From Staphylococcus intermedius NCTC 11048 (GTDB lineage Bacteria > Bacillota > Bacilli > Staphylococcales > Staphylococcaceae): DNA of 64,000 nt. Location of the stretch: the NCBI RefSeq assembly GCF_002902385.1, contig NZ_PPQH01000029.1:1-64000 (forward strand), in the 5' to 3' direction. Every line of letters starts with the position of its first letter. Within the stretch, counting starts at the first letter, position 1. The translations under genes and the position numbers were made by a program. Shown here in pieces: positions 32,484 to 44,995 of this stretch. The notes below the pieces were generated by a model. The model made no database searches. It was not told where the DNA came from and saw only the letters and a list, made by a program, of their open reading frames with translations.

Positions 32484-33656
32484 TTAACGACGTGTTCTTC
32501 TTGAGCGTCTTTCTTCTCTGTTACGAATGAAGCTTGGAATATCGTCGTCCGCTGTTGTATGGCTACGTCCACTTTCAACTTCTTTATCTTGTGTTGAAGC
32601 TTGTCCTGTATGTCCGCCACCGAAGCTCGTTTCTTTTGCACTTGATGGTGTAGCACTTGTACCAAAGCCAGAGTGACCTTGTTTGCGTGCTTGTGAAGAA
32701 GGTTTATCTTCAAAACCTGTTGCGATGACAGTGACAACAATTTCATCTTGTAATTCTGGGTTAATCACTGTACCAAAGATCATGTTCACATCTTCGTCTG
32801 CAGCATCTTGTACAATGTCAGCTGCTTCTTGTGCTTCGAATAAAGATAATGATTCGCCACCAGTAATGTTCATTAACACACCTTGTGCGCCTACGATTGA
32901 TGTTTCAAGTAAAGGAGAAGAAATGGCTTTTTTAGCCGCTTCAACTGCACGGTTTTCACCAGATGATACACCGATACCCATTAATGCAGAACCTTGGTTT
33001 GACATGATTGTTTTAACGTCTGCAAAGTCGAGGTTCACTTCACCTGATACTGCAATTAAATCAGAAATACCTTGTACACCTTGACGTAACACGTTGTCAG
33101 CTTCTTTAAACGCTTCCATCATTGGTGTAGATTTGTCTACGATGTCTAACAAACGATCGTTAGGAATCACAATTAATGTATCCACAGCAGCTTTCATTGC
33201 TTCAACACCCGCAGCAGCTTGTGTTTGACGTTTACGACCTTCGAAACTGAATGGACGTGTCACAACACCTACTGTTAAAGCGCCCATTTCTTTTGCGATT
33301 TTGGCTACAACAGGTGCTGCACCTGTACCAGTACCGCCACCCATACCAGCAGTAACGAATACCATGTCTGCACCTTGAATCGCATCTTCAATTTGTTCAC
33401 GTGATTCTTCGGCAGCTTTTTTACCGATTTCAGGGTTCGCACCTGCACCTAATCCACGTGTTAATTTTTCACCAATTTGGATTTTAGATTCTGCTTTAGA
33501 TAAGTTTAAAGCTTGTCCATCTGTGTTAATTGCAATAAATTCAACATTGTTCATACCGTGGTCAATCATTCGGTTAACAGCATTATTACCGCCACCACCG
33601 ACACCGATGACTTTAAGTGTCGCTAAATGATTAAATCCTTGTTCAAATTCTAACAT
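32484..33656 (-). CDS. ftsZ: Cell-division GTPase FtsZ
   Basis: Tubulin homologue that builds the Z-ring. The GTP-binding signature [15 protein letters not shown] is near residue 104, the T7 catalytic loop [10 protein letters not shown] near 208, and the conserved C-terminal peptide [14 protein letters not shown] at about 370-383 is the docking site for FtsA and SepF, followed by a basic tail (RRSRRTRR). Length 390 residues is normal. It lies 29 bases after ftsA on the same strand and ends at a strong hairpin. Confidence 0.97.
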   Translation of the reverse strand: MLEFEQGFNHLATLKVIGVGGGGNNAVNRMIDHGMNNVEFIAINTDGQALNLSKAESKIQIGEKLTRGLGAGANPEIGKKAAEESREQIEDAIQGADMVFVTAGMGGGTGTGAAPVVAKIAKEMGALTVGVVTRPFSFEGRKRQTQAAAGVEAMKAAVDTLIVIPNDRLLDIVDKSTPMMEAFKEADNVLRQGVQGISDLIAVSGEVNLDFADVKTIMSNQGSALMGIGVSSGENRAVEAAKKAISSPLLETSIVGAQGVLMNITGGESLSLFEAQEAADIVQDAADEDVNMIFGTVINPELQDEIVVTVIATGFEDKPSSQARKQGHSGFGTSATPSSAKETSFGGGHTGQASTQDKEVESGRSHTTADDDIPSFIRNREERRSRRTRR

Positions 33657-33685
33657 TTAAATTTCCTCCTAATCTTTGTAGCCAA

Positions 33686-35110
<1,425 letters not shown>

Positions 35111-35304
35111 TTACATAATTAAGCTATTTTAAGTTTACAATAACACACTATCAATGTGAACTATAAACACAGTAGAATTTCAACTTTTTATCACATTTAT
35201 ATATTAATGTCATCTTTTTGTAATGCGCATTCATTTCATCGCAAAGGTGATGACGACTCAAAATCATTATTATAGCAAAATATTTTCGAGTCTCGCCCTT
35301 GCCA

Positions 35305-36192
35305 TTACGACGATTCTTCATCTTTAATCTTGTTTAAAGCCTTTTGTAAATCATCCTTGGCTTTGTCTTCACTCGCTGTACCACTTTGGACTTCTTTCGC
35401 ACTTGCCGAATTTGATTGTGCATTGTTCACATTATCATAAGGTATAAATGTTGCCCCGACCGATAAATCAATAAAGCCCGATTGTTTCAATTTACCTGTT
35501 TCATCTTTTTCTAATGCTTGTGACATACTTGGATAGTATTTCAACTTATCAGCAATAGTATTTGTATTCCCAACAACTTCAATCCCATCACGCATGAACA
35601 GTTTAATTAAATGGGGTTGATCTTTTTGCGGGGCACTCACGATTTCTGAAATTTGTGCACGTGTCGTCCGATCCATTTTTTGTAGCGCATCGACGAGATG
35701 ACGTTTTTCAGCACCTTTAAAACCTTCAATGTAAGGTGCTTCATTCGGAACTTCCTGTTTATAATCTTTTAACACTTTGCCATTTTCAATCATAGGCACC
35801 ACGCGTGACTTTTCTGTTGTTACTGCGATGATATCGTGTTCTTTTACGTTGACTTCAATCGGATTGAACAGTCCTTTTTTAATCGTCACTTCATCGATTA
35901 ATTCATTCTTTTTCAACCGTTCTTCAGCATCATCAGAACTGTATGCATAAATGCGTGGGTGATTTTGAATATCAAGTTCTTTCAAAATATCTTGCTTAGA
36001 CACATAATGGTTCCCTTTAATGTCAGCACTTTTAATGTGACTGATCGGTGTAAACATATAAACCAGGATCAATAAAACAATGACAAGCAGTATCCCAACA
36101 ATAATCCGTTGAATACGACGTTGTTGAATACGTTGCTTTTTTCTCTTTTCTTTTAAATATTCATTATTAATCTTGGGTATTTCTTTTGTCAT
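35305..36192 (-). CDS. divIB: Cell-division protein DivIB/FtsQ
   Basis: Single-pass divisome protein acting with FtsL and DivIC at the septum. A basic cytoplasmic start (KEKRKKQRIQQRRIQR) is followed by one helix (about residues 30-49), a POTRA domain (ISHIKSADIKGNHYVSKQDI onward), a beta domain and a charged tail. At about 295 residues it is much shorter than the S. aureus protein I remember (439), mainly lacking the long charged N-terminal extension. ATG 36192 or TTG 36195 could be used. It follows murD by 12 bases. Confidence 0.9.
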   Translation of the reverse strand: MTKEIPKINNEYLKEKRKKQRIQQRRIQRIIVGILLVIVLLILVYMFTPISHIKSADIKGNHYVSKQDILKELDIQNHPRIYAYSSDDAEERLKKNELIDEVTIKKGLFNPIEVNVKEHDIIAVTTEKSRVVPMIENGKVLKDYKQEVPNEAPYIEGFKGAEKRHLVDALQKMDRTTRAQISEIVSAPQKDQPHLIKLFMRDGIEVVGNTNTIADKLKYYPSMSQALEKDETGKLKQSGFIDLSVGATFIPYDNVNNAQSNSASAKEVQSGTASEDKAKDDLQKALNKIKDEESS

Positions 36193-36207
36193 CAATCGTC
36201 ACATCCT

Positions 36208-37557
36208 TTAATGTGATGGCAAATGTGCTTTAAATGCTTCAATAAAACGTTCTCCACGTTGCTCAAAAGTGTCATATTGATCCCAACTTGCACAAGCAGG
36301 CGATAATAGTACTACATCATTCGGTTCGATGATTTCTTGGACTTTAGCCACTGCATCTGTCACATCGTTTGCACGAATGACATATTTCCCTTGACTTTCA
36401 CCGAGTTTCACAAATTTATCTTGTGTTTCACCAAATGTCACCATCACGCGCACATTGTTCATATAAGGAATCAGTTCGTCAAAGCCATTACCTCTATCTA
36501 AACCACCGCACAACCAGATAACAGGCTGTGTGAATGAACTTAAGGCGAACTGTGTTGCCAATGAATTCGTTGCTTTCGAGTCATTATAATATTTATTCGT
36601 TTTGTTATTACCGATATATTGAAGGCGATGTGCAATGCCTGAAAAAGTCGTTAATGATTGGACAATTGCACTGATTGACACACCTGCTAAAATTGCCGCC
36701 ATGACCGCTGCTAAAATGTTTTCTAAATTGTGTTCGCCTGGTAGCACAATATCATCTAAATGAATGAGACGTACACCGTTATAGACGATATACTCTTTTT
36801 CAACATAAATACCGTCTACACGATGTTGTGTTGAAAAGTACAAAATTTTAGCTCTAATTTTTGATGTATCGATGAGGTGTCTTTGTTTATCGTTAAAAAT
36901 TAAATAGTCACTCTCAGTTTGATTTTCGTAAATACGCTTTTTGGCATTTTGATAATTTTCAAGATTTTCGTGGTAATCCAAATGTGCCGAATAAAGGTTT
37001 GTAATGATTGCGATATGCGGGCGATAATGTTCAATTCCGAGCAATTGGAACGACGAGAGTTCCGTGACTAAATATTCATCTGCCTTTACTTCTTGGGCAA
37101 CCTTTGATGCAACGAAACCAATATTCCCCGATAGACGCCCATTTTCGCGACTTTTATTAAACATGTCACCGATTAATGACGTCACAGTTGTTTTACCGTT
37201 TGTTCCAGTAATCCCAATAATGGGTGCTTCAGAAATTAAATAACTTAATTCTACTTCTGTTAAAATTTTCAATCCTTGCTTTTGTGCTTCTTGAATGATC
37301 GGTACTGTGTATGGAATACCTGGATTTTTGAAAATAATAGGTCTTTCATCTAATAAAGCTAATGGATGTGCACCACTCACAACATTAATCCCCATGTCTT
37401 CTAAATCTTTTGCATGGGCATCGTTAGATAAATCATTGCCGTCATTCACCGTCACCTCAGCGCCTAAACGATGTAATAATTTTGCAGCTTCATAGCCACT
37501 TTTCGCCATGCCAATAACGAGTACTTTTTTACCTCTTAGCCCTGTATAATGTATCAA
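36208..37557 (-). CDS. murD: UDP-N-acetylmuramoyl-L-alanine:D-glutamate ligase
   Basis: Adds D-Glu to UDP-MurNAc-L-Ala in cytoplasmic peptidoglycan precursor synthesis. The N-terminal Rossmann domain has [17 protein letters not shown], the central ATPase has the P-loop [17 protein letters not shown] near residue 112, and [11 protein letters not shown] and [18 protein letters not shown] are Mur-ligase C-terminal motifs. Length 449 residues is standard. It abuts mraY with no gap. Confidence 0.96.
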   Translation of the reverse strand: MIHYTGLRGKKVLVIGMAKSGYEAAKLLHRLGAEVTVNDGNDLSNDAHAKDLEDMGINVVSGAHPLALLDERPIIFKNPGIPYTVPIIQEAQKQGLKILTEVELSYLISEAPIIGITGTNGKTTVTSLIGDMFNKSRENGRLSGNIGFVASKVAQEVKADEYLVTELSSFQLLGIEHYRPHIAIITNLYSAHLDYHENLENYQNAKKRIYENQTESDYLIFNDKQRHLIDTSKIRAKILYFSTQHRVDGIYVEKEYIVYNGVRLIHLDDIVLPGEHNLENILAAVMAAILAGVSISAIVQSLTTFSGIAHRLQYIGNNKTNKYYNDSKATNSLATQFALSSFTQPVIWLCGGLDRGNGFDELIPYMNNVRVMVTFGETQDKFVKLGESQGKYVIRANDVTDAVAKVQEIIEPNDVVLLSPACASWDQYDTFEQRGERFIEAFKAHLPSH

Positions 37558-38523
37558 TTAATTCACTCCCATCCATAAACCGATTAAACCGGTGATTAAT
37601 CCGACTGACCAGAATACAGTCACCACTTTCCATTCACTCCAACCGACTAATTCGAAATGATGATGTAATGGACTCATTTTGAACACACGTTTTCCTGTTA
37701 ACTTGAACGATGTCACTTGAATCATCACTGATAATGTTTCTAATACGAAAACGAGACCAATGAATAACAATGATATTTCTTGGTTTAACATAATTGAAAT
37801 TGTCGCAAAAATACCACCTAGCGCTAAACTTCCTGTATCACCCATGAACACTTTCGCAGGGTTAATGTTGTATGGAAGAAAGCCAGCTAAAGCTGCCACC
37901 ATAATGATACAAAATACACCGATAGCAGGTTGTTCAAGCGCAAAACTCATAATGGCATACATTGTAAAACCGATAATAGATAAACCTGTCGCCAAACCGT
38001 CTAGACCGTCTGTTAAATTAACTGCATTTGAAAAACCAACTTGCCAGAAAACGATGAAAATGACATAGGCAAATGATAATGGAATACTCACATCTGTAAA
38101 CGGAATATGAATATTTGTAGAGAAATCAAATGCATTAAAACCTTTAGCGACAATAAAGAAAATGACTGCGATAGCGATTTGTGCTAAAAATTTCTGCTTA
38201 CTTGTGAGCCCTTGATTATTTTTCTTCACAACAATAATATAGTCATCTATAAAGCCAATCAAACCAAAACCAATTGTGACAAAGAGCAGTAACAGCAATG
38301 GACTTGCTGGTTCTACAAAAATACTTGCGATTATCGTTGTAACAATTGCACCAATTAAAAATGTTAATCCACCCATCGTTGGTGTGCCTGTTTTTTTCAT
38401 ATGACTTTGTGGACCTTCTTCACGAATGCTTTGACCAAATTTCATTCTTTTTAAAGTTGGAATTAAAATTGGTACTAAAACTGCTGTAATAACAAATGCG
38501 ATTATTGCACTAATCAAACCCAT
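37558..38523 (-). CDS. mraY: Phospho-N-acetylmuramoyl-pentapeptide transferase
   Basis: Integral membrane enzyme that makes lipid I from UDP-MurNAc-pentapeptide and undecaprenyl phosphate. About ten helices in 321 residues, with catalytic motifs FIDDYIIVVKKNNQGL near 91, NAVNLTDGLDGLATG near 165 and MGDTGSLALGG near 225, and a HHHFE loop near 288 (SPLHHHFELVGW). It is target of natural nucleoside antibiotics as a family. It sits between pbp1 and murD. Confidence 0.96.
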   Translation of the reverse strand: MGLISAIIAFVITAVLVPILIPTLKRMKFGQSIREEGPQSHMKKTGTPTMGGLTFLIGAIVTTIIASIFVEPASPLLLLLFVTIGFGLIGFIDDYIIVVKKNNQGLTSKQKFLAQIAIAVIFFIVAKGFNAFDFSTNIHIPFTDVSIPLSFAYVIFIVFWQVGFSNAVNLTDGLDGLATGLSIIGFTMYAIMSFALEQPAIGVFCIIMVAALAGFLPYNINPAKVFMGDTGSLALGGIFATISIMLNQEISLLFIGLVFVLETLSVMIQVTSFKLTGKRVFKMSPLHHHFELVGWSEWKVVTVFWSVGLITGLIGLWMGVN

Positions 38524-38730
38524 AATATTCTCCTTATCTTCTCTTCTTTTTGCTCACATTTTTATATATTGTGCCTATGATGCTATCACTCCAATGTGTG
38601 TATGCATATACAACAATTGAAGTGATAGGATGCATGGCAACTCATTCTATATTCAGCACTGGATCAACTTAAGCATACTGCAATACTTGCAGCTCAAGCC
38701 CCTATGTCCAGTGCCTGTTTAACATATTGC
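38524..38730. other. Intergenic hairpin between pbp1 and mraY
   Basis: 207 bases without a gene. GCACTGGA (38656-38663) and TCCAGTGC (38707-38714) form an outer stem, with a nested CTGCAA/TTGCAG hairpin inside. Without a T run it is not a clear terminator. It could partly set mraY levels. Confidence 0.5.
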
Positions 38731-40884
38731 TTATTCTGTTTTCTCGGAATCTAAGGTGACTTCAATTTTACTGTTTTTATCAATTGCTGACTGCGGTGCT
38801 GTCGATTGCGACTTAACAAATCCGCTACCTTTGACTTCGACTTTAATATCTGTCAACGATTGGAAGGCAACAATATCGTCTCTCGTCCAACCTGTCATAT
38901 CTGGCATTGTTAAATCACCTTCAGTTAGCAACATTACATTACTATTTGGCAATAATTGTCCGTTTGATGATGGCGATTGACTCACAACCTTTTTGCCGTT
39001 ACCGATGACGATTGGATTTAGTTTTTTACCTTTGATTTCATCTTCAGCACGTTGTACGCTACGATTTTCAACATCTGGGACATTGCTGATTTTCGTTTTA
39101 CTGTCATCTACTTCATTATCGCCGACATTTAAATATTGTAAAGTATTTTTCATAATCGGGTTAAATGCTTTGCTGACACCCATTTCATAAGCTTCTTGAT
39201 CGTTCTTTTGCGCTAAACTCATACCTGCATAAACAACAACACGCGGATTTTTACTTGGCGCATGCCCCATAAAGCTTACAAAATATGGGTTAGGTCCTTT
39301 CACATAGCCCCCATTTTCAGGGTCTGCCACTTGTGCTGTACCTGTTTTACCCCCAATGCGATAGCCGTCAACACGATAGTTTTTCGCGTGGCTATCCTCA
39401 CTGTTTACGACCTCATCCAATTGTTTGTTTACTTTCTTCGCTGTATCATTTTTAATTGGTTTGCCTGTGACTTCCCGTTCACCTTTATAATACGTGTTAT
39501 CCGTCACTGGATTCACAATCGATTGGACAAAATATGGACGCAACATTTCACCTTCATTGAAAAATGCCGATTGGGCTTGCAACATTTGTGCAGGAGTCAC
39601 TGTTGTCGATTGACCGAATGCAGAAGTTTTTTGCATCAGTTCATTTTCCCATGCAATATTACCCGATTGTTCACTTTCAAACAAACTTCCTGTTGACTTG
39701 CCAAATCCAAATTTTTCATACCATGATTTCATTTTATCTGCACCGACAAGGTCTTGAAGACGCATCATTAATGTGTTTGATGAATACGTAAAACCGAGAC
39801 TCATATTGATTTCGCCCCAACCTTTTCTGTTCCAGTCATAAATACGTGACCCTAGAATATCTCTATATCCTGATTGATATTTACGGTCCGGTTTAAATTC
39901 CCCTTCTTGAATGGCTGCAGCTAAACCAAAACTTTTGAATGTCGAACCTGGTTCATACGTATTTTGGTATAAATCATTTGCCCATTTTTTTCCGAAGTCT
40001 TCTCCTGTGTCTGGATTGAATGTCGGACGTTGACTGTAGGCTAATATCTCACCTGTCTTTGCATCCATCACCACAGCAAAGAGATCTTTTGGTTCATAAT
40101 GCTCAACCATTTTATCTAATGCTTCTTCAACAAAAACTTGAATGTTAGAGTCAATGGTGAGGTGGACATCATCGCCACGTTGCGGTGCGACTTCATTTTT
40201 AGAATTCGGAATAATATAACCCCAAATATCTTTCGTGTATGAAGTATGCCCAGCTTTACCCGTCAGATAACTATCAAAAATCTTTTCAACCCCTAAAGCC
40301 CCTTTTAACTTACCTGTATCCGGGTCTTTTTGTGCCATCCCAATTAAATGCGAGGCAAACTTACCATTCGGATAAAAGCGTTTCACTTCAGGATAAAGTG
40401 TGATACCAGGTAAATTGGCTTTTTCAATCTTTTCTTTATCTTGGTATGTTAAATTTTGACCTGATTTACCAAACTCGACTTGGAATGCTTTTTTCGTGTT
40501 GAGTCGTTTTTCAATATCCTTTTCCGGCATATCGATAATTTTAGCGAGCGCTTTAGCTGTTTTTTTCTTATCTACGACATGACGTGGTTTGTCTGAGTCT
40601 TTACTTGCTTGTGGATCAATAACCGCCACTAAACGGAAACGGTCCACATCTTCTGCCAATACTTTGCCGTTCCGGTCGTAAATCTTACCTCGCTCAGCAT
40701 CCTCATCTAAATGAGATAAATATTTTTCATTGGCTTTGGCAATCAAGTCTTCTCCTGAGGAATGTCCTGTCAGCATGACATAACCATACCTTAAAACCAA
40801 AAGAAAAAAGAGCAGCCCGAAAACACCCATCAGGAGGACTGCTCCTAGCTTATTTTTTTTAATTTTAATTTTTCGTTTCGCCAT
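38731..40884 (-). CDS. pbpA: Penicillin-binding protein 1 (class B transpeptidase, divisome)
   Basis: Septal transpeptidase partner of FtsW. One N-terminal helix (about 11-32), a pedestal dimerisation domain, and a transpeptidase domain with SxxK in EPGSTFKSFG near residue 313, SxN in TYSSNTLM near 370 and the KTG triad in GGKTGTAQVA near 515. Two C-terminal PASTA domains follow (about 595-715), as in S. aureus PBP1. The 717-residue length is slightly short of the S. aureus form I recall (744). It overlaps the ftsL end by 20 bases. Confidence 0.95.
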   Translation of the reverse strand: MAKRKIKIKKNKLGAVLLMGVFGLLFFLLVLRYGYVMLTGHSSGEDLIAKANEKYLSHLDEDAERGKIYDRNGKVLAEDVDRFRLVAVIDPQASKDSDKPRHVVDKKKTAKALAKIIDMPEKDIEKRLNTKKAFQVEFGKSGQNLTYQDKEKIEKANLPGITLYPEVKRFYPNGKFASHLIGMAQKDPDTGKLKGALGVEKIFDSYLTGKAGHTSYTKDIWGYIIPNSKNEVAPQRGDDVHLTIDSNIQVFVEEALDKMVEHYEPKDLFAVVMDAKTGEILAYSQRPTFNPDTGEDFGKKWANDLYQNTYEPGSTFKSFGLAAAIQEGEFKPDRKYQSGYRDILGSRIYDWNRKGWGEINMSLGFTYSSNTLMMRLQDLVGADKMKSWYEKFGFGKSTGSLFESEQSGNIAWENELMQKTSAFGQSTTVTPAQMLQAQSAFFNEGEMLRPYFVQSIVNPVTDNTYYKGEREVTGKPIKNDTAKKVNKQLDEVVNSEDSHAKNYRVDGYRIGGKTGTAQVADPENGGYVKGPNPYFVSFMGHAPSKNPRVVVYAGMSLAQKNDQEAYEMGVSKAFNPIMKNTLQYLNVGDNEVDDSKTKISNVPDVENRSVQRAEDEIKGKKLNPIVIGNGKKVVSQSPSSNGQLLPNSNVMLLTEGDLTMPDMTGWTRDDIVAFQSLTDIKVEVKGSGFVKSQSTAPQSAIDKNSKIEVTLDSEKTE

Positions 40885-41251
40885 CTTTACGCACTACCTT
40901 TACATTGTCGTTCTTCAAGCTCATCCCTTGACCTTCCGCCTTATTATAAATGCGTTTGTACGATGAATTTTCCATTGTTTCAGACTTTAATGCGCTATTT
41001 TGACTCGTTTGCTTCTCGATTTTTTGATCTAAATCTGCAATCTTGCCTCTTGTATCGTAGGCATCCATTTTTAAAGATAACAGATAAATACTGATGACAG
41101 CAATAATCGTAATTAACGTTATGTATAACATCTTTTCAAACCGTGTTAACTTGACGACAACTTGCTTTTTGACGGTTTGCTTTTGTGTCGATTGCTTTTT
41201 CTGTGGTTCGACTTGCGGTTGATAGGTATCATATATTCTTTCTACAGCCAT
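40865..41251 (-). CDS. ftsL: Cell-division protein FtsL
   Basis: A 128-residue bitopic divisome protein: Gln/Lys-rich cytoplasmic start, one helix at about 45-64 (MLYITLITIIAVISIYLLSL) and an extracytoplasmic leucine-zipper-like coiled coil (about 75-110). It would form a complex with DivIB and DivIC that activates septal synthesis. Sequence conservation in this family is weak, and the assignment rests on topology and position between rsmH and pbpA, where FtsL always lies. Confidence 0.9.
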   Translation of the reverse strand: MAVERIYDTYQPQVEPQKKQSTQKQTVKKQVVVKLTRFEKMLYITLITIIAVISIYLLSLKMDAYDTRGKIADLDQKIEKQTSQNSALKSETMENSSYKRIYNKAEGQGMSLKNDNVKVVRKDGETKN

Positions 41252-41269
41252 AATCTCTTTTTCGCCCCT

Positions 41270-42205
41270 CTATTTTAATATTTCCGCTACTCGTAGTTTT
41301 GCACTTCTCGCACGATGATTGTCTTCTAAGTCCGTCGCATCCGCTACGATGGGTTTTCTATTCACACGTTTCAATTTAGGTGTGTATGCTTCTGGAAGTA
41401 CGGGTAATCCTCTTGGGACATCTGGCCCCTTTTCATATTCTTGAAACATTTGCTTACACAAACGATCTTCTAATGAATGGAACGTAATGACTGAAATACG
41501 TCCGTTTACTTTCACATGGTCAATCGCTTGTTCTAATGAATCTTCAAATGCCGCAAGTTCATCATTGACTGCAATACGGATTGCTTGAAATACGCGTTTT
41601 GCAGGGTGGCCACCTTTTCGTCGTGCTTTAGCCGGAATCCCTTCCTTGATGCACTCCACTAAATCAAAAGTGTTTTCAATCGGTTGTTGCTGTCGTCTTG
41701 CTTCAATTTTTCGTGCGATTTGTTTCGAAAATTTTTCTTCCCCATATCGAAAAAAGATCTTCACGAGTGCTTCATAAGACCACGTATTGACAACTTCGTA
41801 AGCAGAAAGAGGTTGCGTTTGGTCCATTCTCATGTCTAACTTGGCATTATGTTGGTAACTAAACCCACGTTCTGGTACATCGAGTTGAGGGCTTGAAACA
41901 CCTAAGTCATATAAAATGCCATCCACTTTGTCTATGTTTAATTCAGCTAAAATATTCGCCAAATTTCTAAAGTTGTTATGTACAAACGTGACTTTATGTA
42001 AATCTTGTTGCAATTTTTCTTTAGCATGATTGATTGCTGTCATATCTTGATCAATCGCAATCAATCGACCTTCATCCGATAGTTGATTCAGAAGATATTG
42101 CGAATGTCCCGCGCCACCTAACGTGCAATCCACATAGACGCCATCTTCTTTAATATTCAGTTGGTCTACAGTTTCTTTTAATAACACGCTAATGTGATGA
42201 AACAC
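41270..42205 (-). CDS. rsmH: 16S rRNA m4C1402 methyltransferase
   Basis: SAM-dependent enzyme (MraW) that N4-methylates C1402 in the ribosomal P site. Motifs include [16 protein letters not shown] near residue 24 (SAM binding), [20 protein letters not shown] near 99, and [20 protein letters not shown] near 205. The C-terminal part ends with [14 protein letters not shown]. The 311-residue length is standard. It lies between mraZ and ftsL at the head of the division cluster. Confidence 0.96.
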   Translation of the reverse strand: MFHHISVLLKETVDQLNIKEDGVYVDCTLGGAGHSQYLLNQLSDEGRLIAIDQDMTAINHAKEKLQQDLHKVTFVHNNFRNLANILAELNIDKVDGILYDLGVSSPQLDVPERGFSYQHNAKLDMRMDQTQPLSAYEVVNTWSYEALVKIFFRYGEEKFSKQIARKIEARRQQQPIENTFDLVECIKEGIPAKARRKGGHPAKRVFQAIRIAVNDELAAFEDSLEQAIDHVKVNGRISVITFHSLEDRLCKQMFQEYEKGPDVPRGLPVLPEAYTPKLKRVNRKPIVADATDLEDNHRARSAKLRVAEILK

Positions 42206-42222
42206 CGCGAACCCTCCATTTT

Positions 42223-42654
42223 TTAAAAATCAAAGTCAATTAAGTCTTCTGCAATCTCTTCAAAGCTCTCTTCAGATTCATCATAAAAATCATTCCAAGT
42301 GTTGCGGTCCCAAATCTCAATTCGATTTGACACGCCAATCACCGTACATTCTTTGTCAAGATGTGCATACTCTCTTAATTTCGCTGGGATGTTAATTCTC
42401 CCTTGTTTATCGATTTCCACTTCAATAGCTCCTGAGAAGAACATACGCACAAATTTACGTGCATCACGTTTCGTTAAAGGTAAGGATTTCATTTTCTCCT
42501 CAATGGTTTGCCATTCTTCAAGTGTGTAACCAAATAAACATTTATCAAGGCCACGCGTGAGAATAAAACGTTCATTTAAGTCATAACGAAATTTTGATGG
42601 TACTATCATACGGCCTTTAGCATCGAGTTTATTTTCGTATTCACCCATGAACAT
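42223..42654 (-). CDS. mraZ: Transcriptional regulator MraZ
   Basis: A 143-residue protein of two AbrB-like halves, each with the DxKGRxxxP motif: [13 protein letters not shown] near residue 12 and [15 protein letters not shown] near 83. MraZ forms rings and binds repeats in the promoter of its own operon, usually repressing the dcw genes. It is the first gene of the unit. Region 42655-42750 upstream should contain those repeats and the promoter; I did not find a convincing set of three GTGG-type boxes by eye. Confidence 0.95.
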   Translation of the reverse strand: MFMGEYENKLDAKGRMIVPSKFRYDLNERFILTRGLDKCLFGYTLEEWQTIEEKMKSLPLTKRDARKFVRMFFSGAIEVEIDKQGRINIPAKLREYAHLDKECTVIGVSNRIEIWDRNTWNDFYDESEESFEEIAEDLIDFDF

Positions 42655-42749
42655 TCTATTATCACCTCACCTTTACTATAATTTACCACATCTCACCACT
42701 ATGCTCCACTAATTCTGTAAAAATCTCCAATATTTATCAATTTAGACAC

Positions 42750-42786
42750 AAAAAGAGAGCTCCCCCTGTTTTCAGAAGAGCTCTCA
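42750..42786 (-). terminator. Terminator after bshC
   Basis: GAGAGCTC (42755-42762) pairs with GAGCTCTC (42778-42785), and on the minus strand a TTTTTG run follows. It isolates bshC from mraZ. Confidence 0.88.
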
Positions 42787-42800
42787 AAGCATTGATATTA

Positions 42801-44414
42801 TCATGTTTTAATGACATATTGATCAAACGTGTAACGAAGTGGAGGGAAGGTGGAGGTCGTGTACATCTCTATCCCAAATTCGTTTAATAATTGGAGTGGA
42901 TTCCAAATTCGTTCTTGAAGTCCTCCCATAGGATGCAAAGTTTGCGATAATAAATGGAAATGACGCATACTGATTTCATTTTCGCGCTCGATATTTTTAA
43001 GGTAACGTGATTGCAAATATTCATATTGGTGGGTTTGAATTTGGTGATTCTTTTTCAGCAACTTACGCTGGTCTTCGGAATCTTTCAACTCCACGTGTAA
43101 TCGCTCATAAAAGGCATGTTGTTGGTCGAGCATCTGTTGCATTTCTGCAAGCACCTCATCAGAAGCTTGGGCACGTATGAAACGTTGGCGCGCAGCTTTC
43201 GTCCCATTCGCAATCATATCTGCTAAATCAAGGTCATAAGTCGCTAACAATTTTTCGATTTTTGGTGTTACATAAGTGAATCGTAAACGTGGTAACACAA
43301 TCGGCATTTCAATGTCCATTTCATGAAAGACTGTTTGCAATTCCGCCCAGTATTTAATTTCACTCGGTCCTCCGATAAATGCGACGGTGTTGAACAACCA
43401 TTCTTCAGTGAGTGGTCGCGTGACTACATTATTAGAGAAAAGTGCCGGTTCTGCTTCAATTTTTTCTAATAATGCTGCTTGACTGAACGTAATGTCCGAT
43501 TTACTTAAACGATAGACGCCCTCTTCAAACTTTAATAACTGACGTTGCCCATCTTCATGCATAAACAAGTGGACATTCGTATCCGTTTGAATCATGGGTG
43601 TTAAGCCAGCACCACTTGTACGTTGCTGTTGTAATCGAAACGCTTGGTCAATTTGCGCATGCTGTTGAATGATTTGTTTGAACAACGGTACTTCTAATTC
43701 ACGTAGCGGTTCAAATTGGGCATCAATCAATAATAAACCTGATTGACTAAAGCATTCATGAACGATTTTTTTGAATAACGCTGTCCAATTGTCTGCTTGA
43801 TCGATAAAATGAGCAATTTGTTGATATAATGCTTTCGAATATGATGTTTCAGGTAACGCTGCAAAATAATCAGTCAATGCTTGTTTCAATGCATCTTTAT
43901 CAGGAACGTAACGCGACACATTGGATTCTGGTGGCGTCATCGTATGATATTTCACTTTTTGCAATGTTCCCATACGTTGCTGCATCACATACGTATGATT
44001 GACTTCATCAAAGTCGTGGTCCTCACCCGCAATCCAAAACACCGGAACAACAGGTGTATCATATGTAGATTCAAGTTCATTCGCCTTTACAATGATTGAA
44101 ATAATTTTATGAAAAGTATAGAGTGGCCCTGTAAACAATCCTGCTTGCTGACCTCCTACAACAACTTTCGCTCCGTTTTCTAAAGCATCGAGTGCACGTT
44201 GTTGGGCTTCAGAAAGCTTTAAATCCGCCATATATTGACGCACAACTTTCGCAACTTCACGTTCTCTGCCATTATTCGGTTGTTGCATACGGCGTGCATA
44301 ACTTTCCGCTTCTACTGGATCATAATCAAAAAATTGTAACAAAGTTTTGTCTTGTTGTTTTAAACGATTAATAAATTGATCCGACTCATTGACTGTAATA
44401 TTTAAACAATCCAT
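42801..44414 (-). CDS. bshC: Bacillithiol synthase (cysteine-adding)
   Basis: Last step of bacillithiol synthesis, adding cysteine to glucosaminyl-malate. A protein of about 537 residues with FWIAGEDHDFDEVNHTYV near residue 145, the family hallmark, VVGGQQAGLFTGPLYTFHK near 87 and AFIGGPSEIKYWAEL near 350. I chose ATG 44414 (MDCLNIT) eight bases after AAGGAG; ATG 44420 is too near that site. In S. aureus it also sits upstream of mraZ. Monocistronic, with its own terminator. Confidence 0.95.
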   Translation of the reverse strand: MDCLNITVNESDQFINRLKQQDKTLLQFFDYDPVEAESYARRMQQPNNGREREVAKVVRQYMADLKLSEAQQRALDALENGAKVVVGGQQAGLFTGPLYTFHKIISIIVKANELESTYDTPVVPVFWIAGEDHDFDEVNHTYVMQQRMGTLQKVKYHTMTPPESNVSRYVPDKDALKQALTDYFAALPETSYSKALYQQIAHFIDQADNWTALFKKIVHECFSQSGLLLIDAQFEPLRELEVPLFKQIIQQHAQIDQAFRLQQQRTSGAGLTPMIQTDTNVHLFMHEDGQRQLLKFEEGVYRLSKSDITFSQAALLEKIEAEPALFSNNVVTRPLTEEWLFNTVAFIGGPSEIKYWAELQTVFHEMDIEMPIVLPRLRFTYVTPKIEKLLATYDLDLADMIANGTKAARQRFIRAQASDEVLAEMQQMLDQQHAFYERLHVELKDSEDQRKLLKKNHQIQTHQYEYLQSRYLKNIERENEISMRHFHLLSQTLHPMGGLQERIWNPLQLLNEFGIEMYTTSTFPPLRYTFDQYVIKT

Positions 44415-44545
44415 GCTCATTTCTCCTTAAACAGTATTCCATAACAGTATAAAGGTTACACACGCGCATGACAATCTAACGGCTTGCTTCAAAATTTAAA
44501 ATAAATAGGCTATAATTAAATTAATAAAGACAAGGGGGTAATCAC

Positions 44546-44995
44546 ATGGCAAAAGTTGAACACCTTGACATTAACTACAAAACAGAAGAGCTTTTTGAAG
44601 ACTTTCGTCAAAATTTTGGCAACAAAGATTTATATATGGTGAACGAACTACACGGTGAGATGATTGATGCGAGTTCTGAATCCCCATTTTACGGGATTTA
44701 TGTTGGGGAAAAGATTGGCGCACGTATGGCCCTGTATCGCAAAGGTGAAGTAGAAGAAACGTTTTTCCCGAACTTTGAAGATTATCTCGTCGTTTGGAAA
44801 CTTGAAGTCCTTAAAAAATATCAAGGTAAAGGTTACGGTTCTGCACTCGTTGAATATGCAAAATCTTTTGGCTTTCCTATTAAAGCCATTGCGAGAAATG
44901 AATCGAAAGGTTTCTTTATTAAAAATGGATTTAAAGATTTAGAAGCTAAAAACGATGATGGTCACGACATCCTCGTCTGGGAACCACAACAATAA
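44546..44995 (+). CDS. GNAT-family N-acetyltransferase
   Basis: A 149-residue acyl-CoA-dependent acetyltransferase. Motif A is VLKKYQGKGYGSALVEYAK near residue 90, with the Q/RxxGxG/A pyrophosphate loop in QGKGYG, and the final strand is GFFIKNGFKDLEA. It is a conserved neighbour of bshC in staphylococci, divergent from it, with AGGGGG before the ATG. The substrate is unknown. Confidence 0.85.
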   Translation: MAKVEHLDINYKTEELFEDFRQNFGNKDLYMVNELHGEMIDASSESPFYGIYVGEKIGARMALYRKGEVEETFFPNFEDYLVVWKLEVLKKYQGKGYGSALVEYAKSFGFPIKAIARNESKGFFIKNGFKDLEAKNDDGHDILVWEPQQ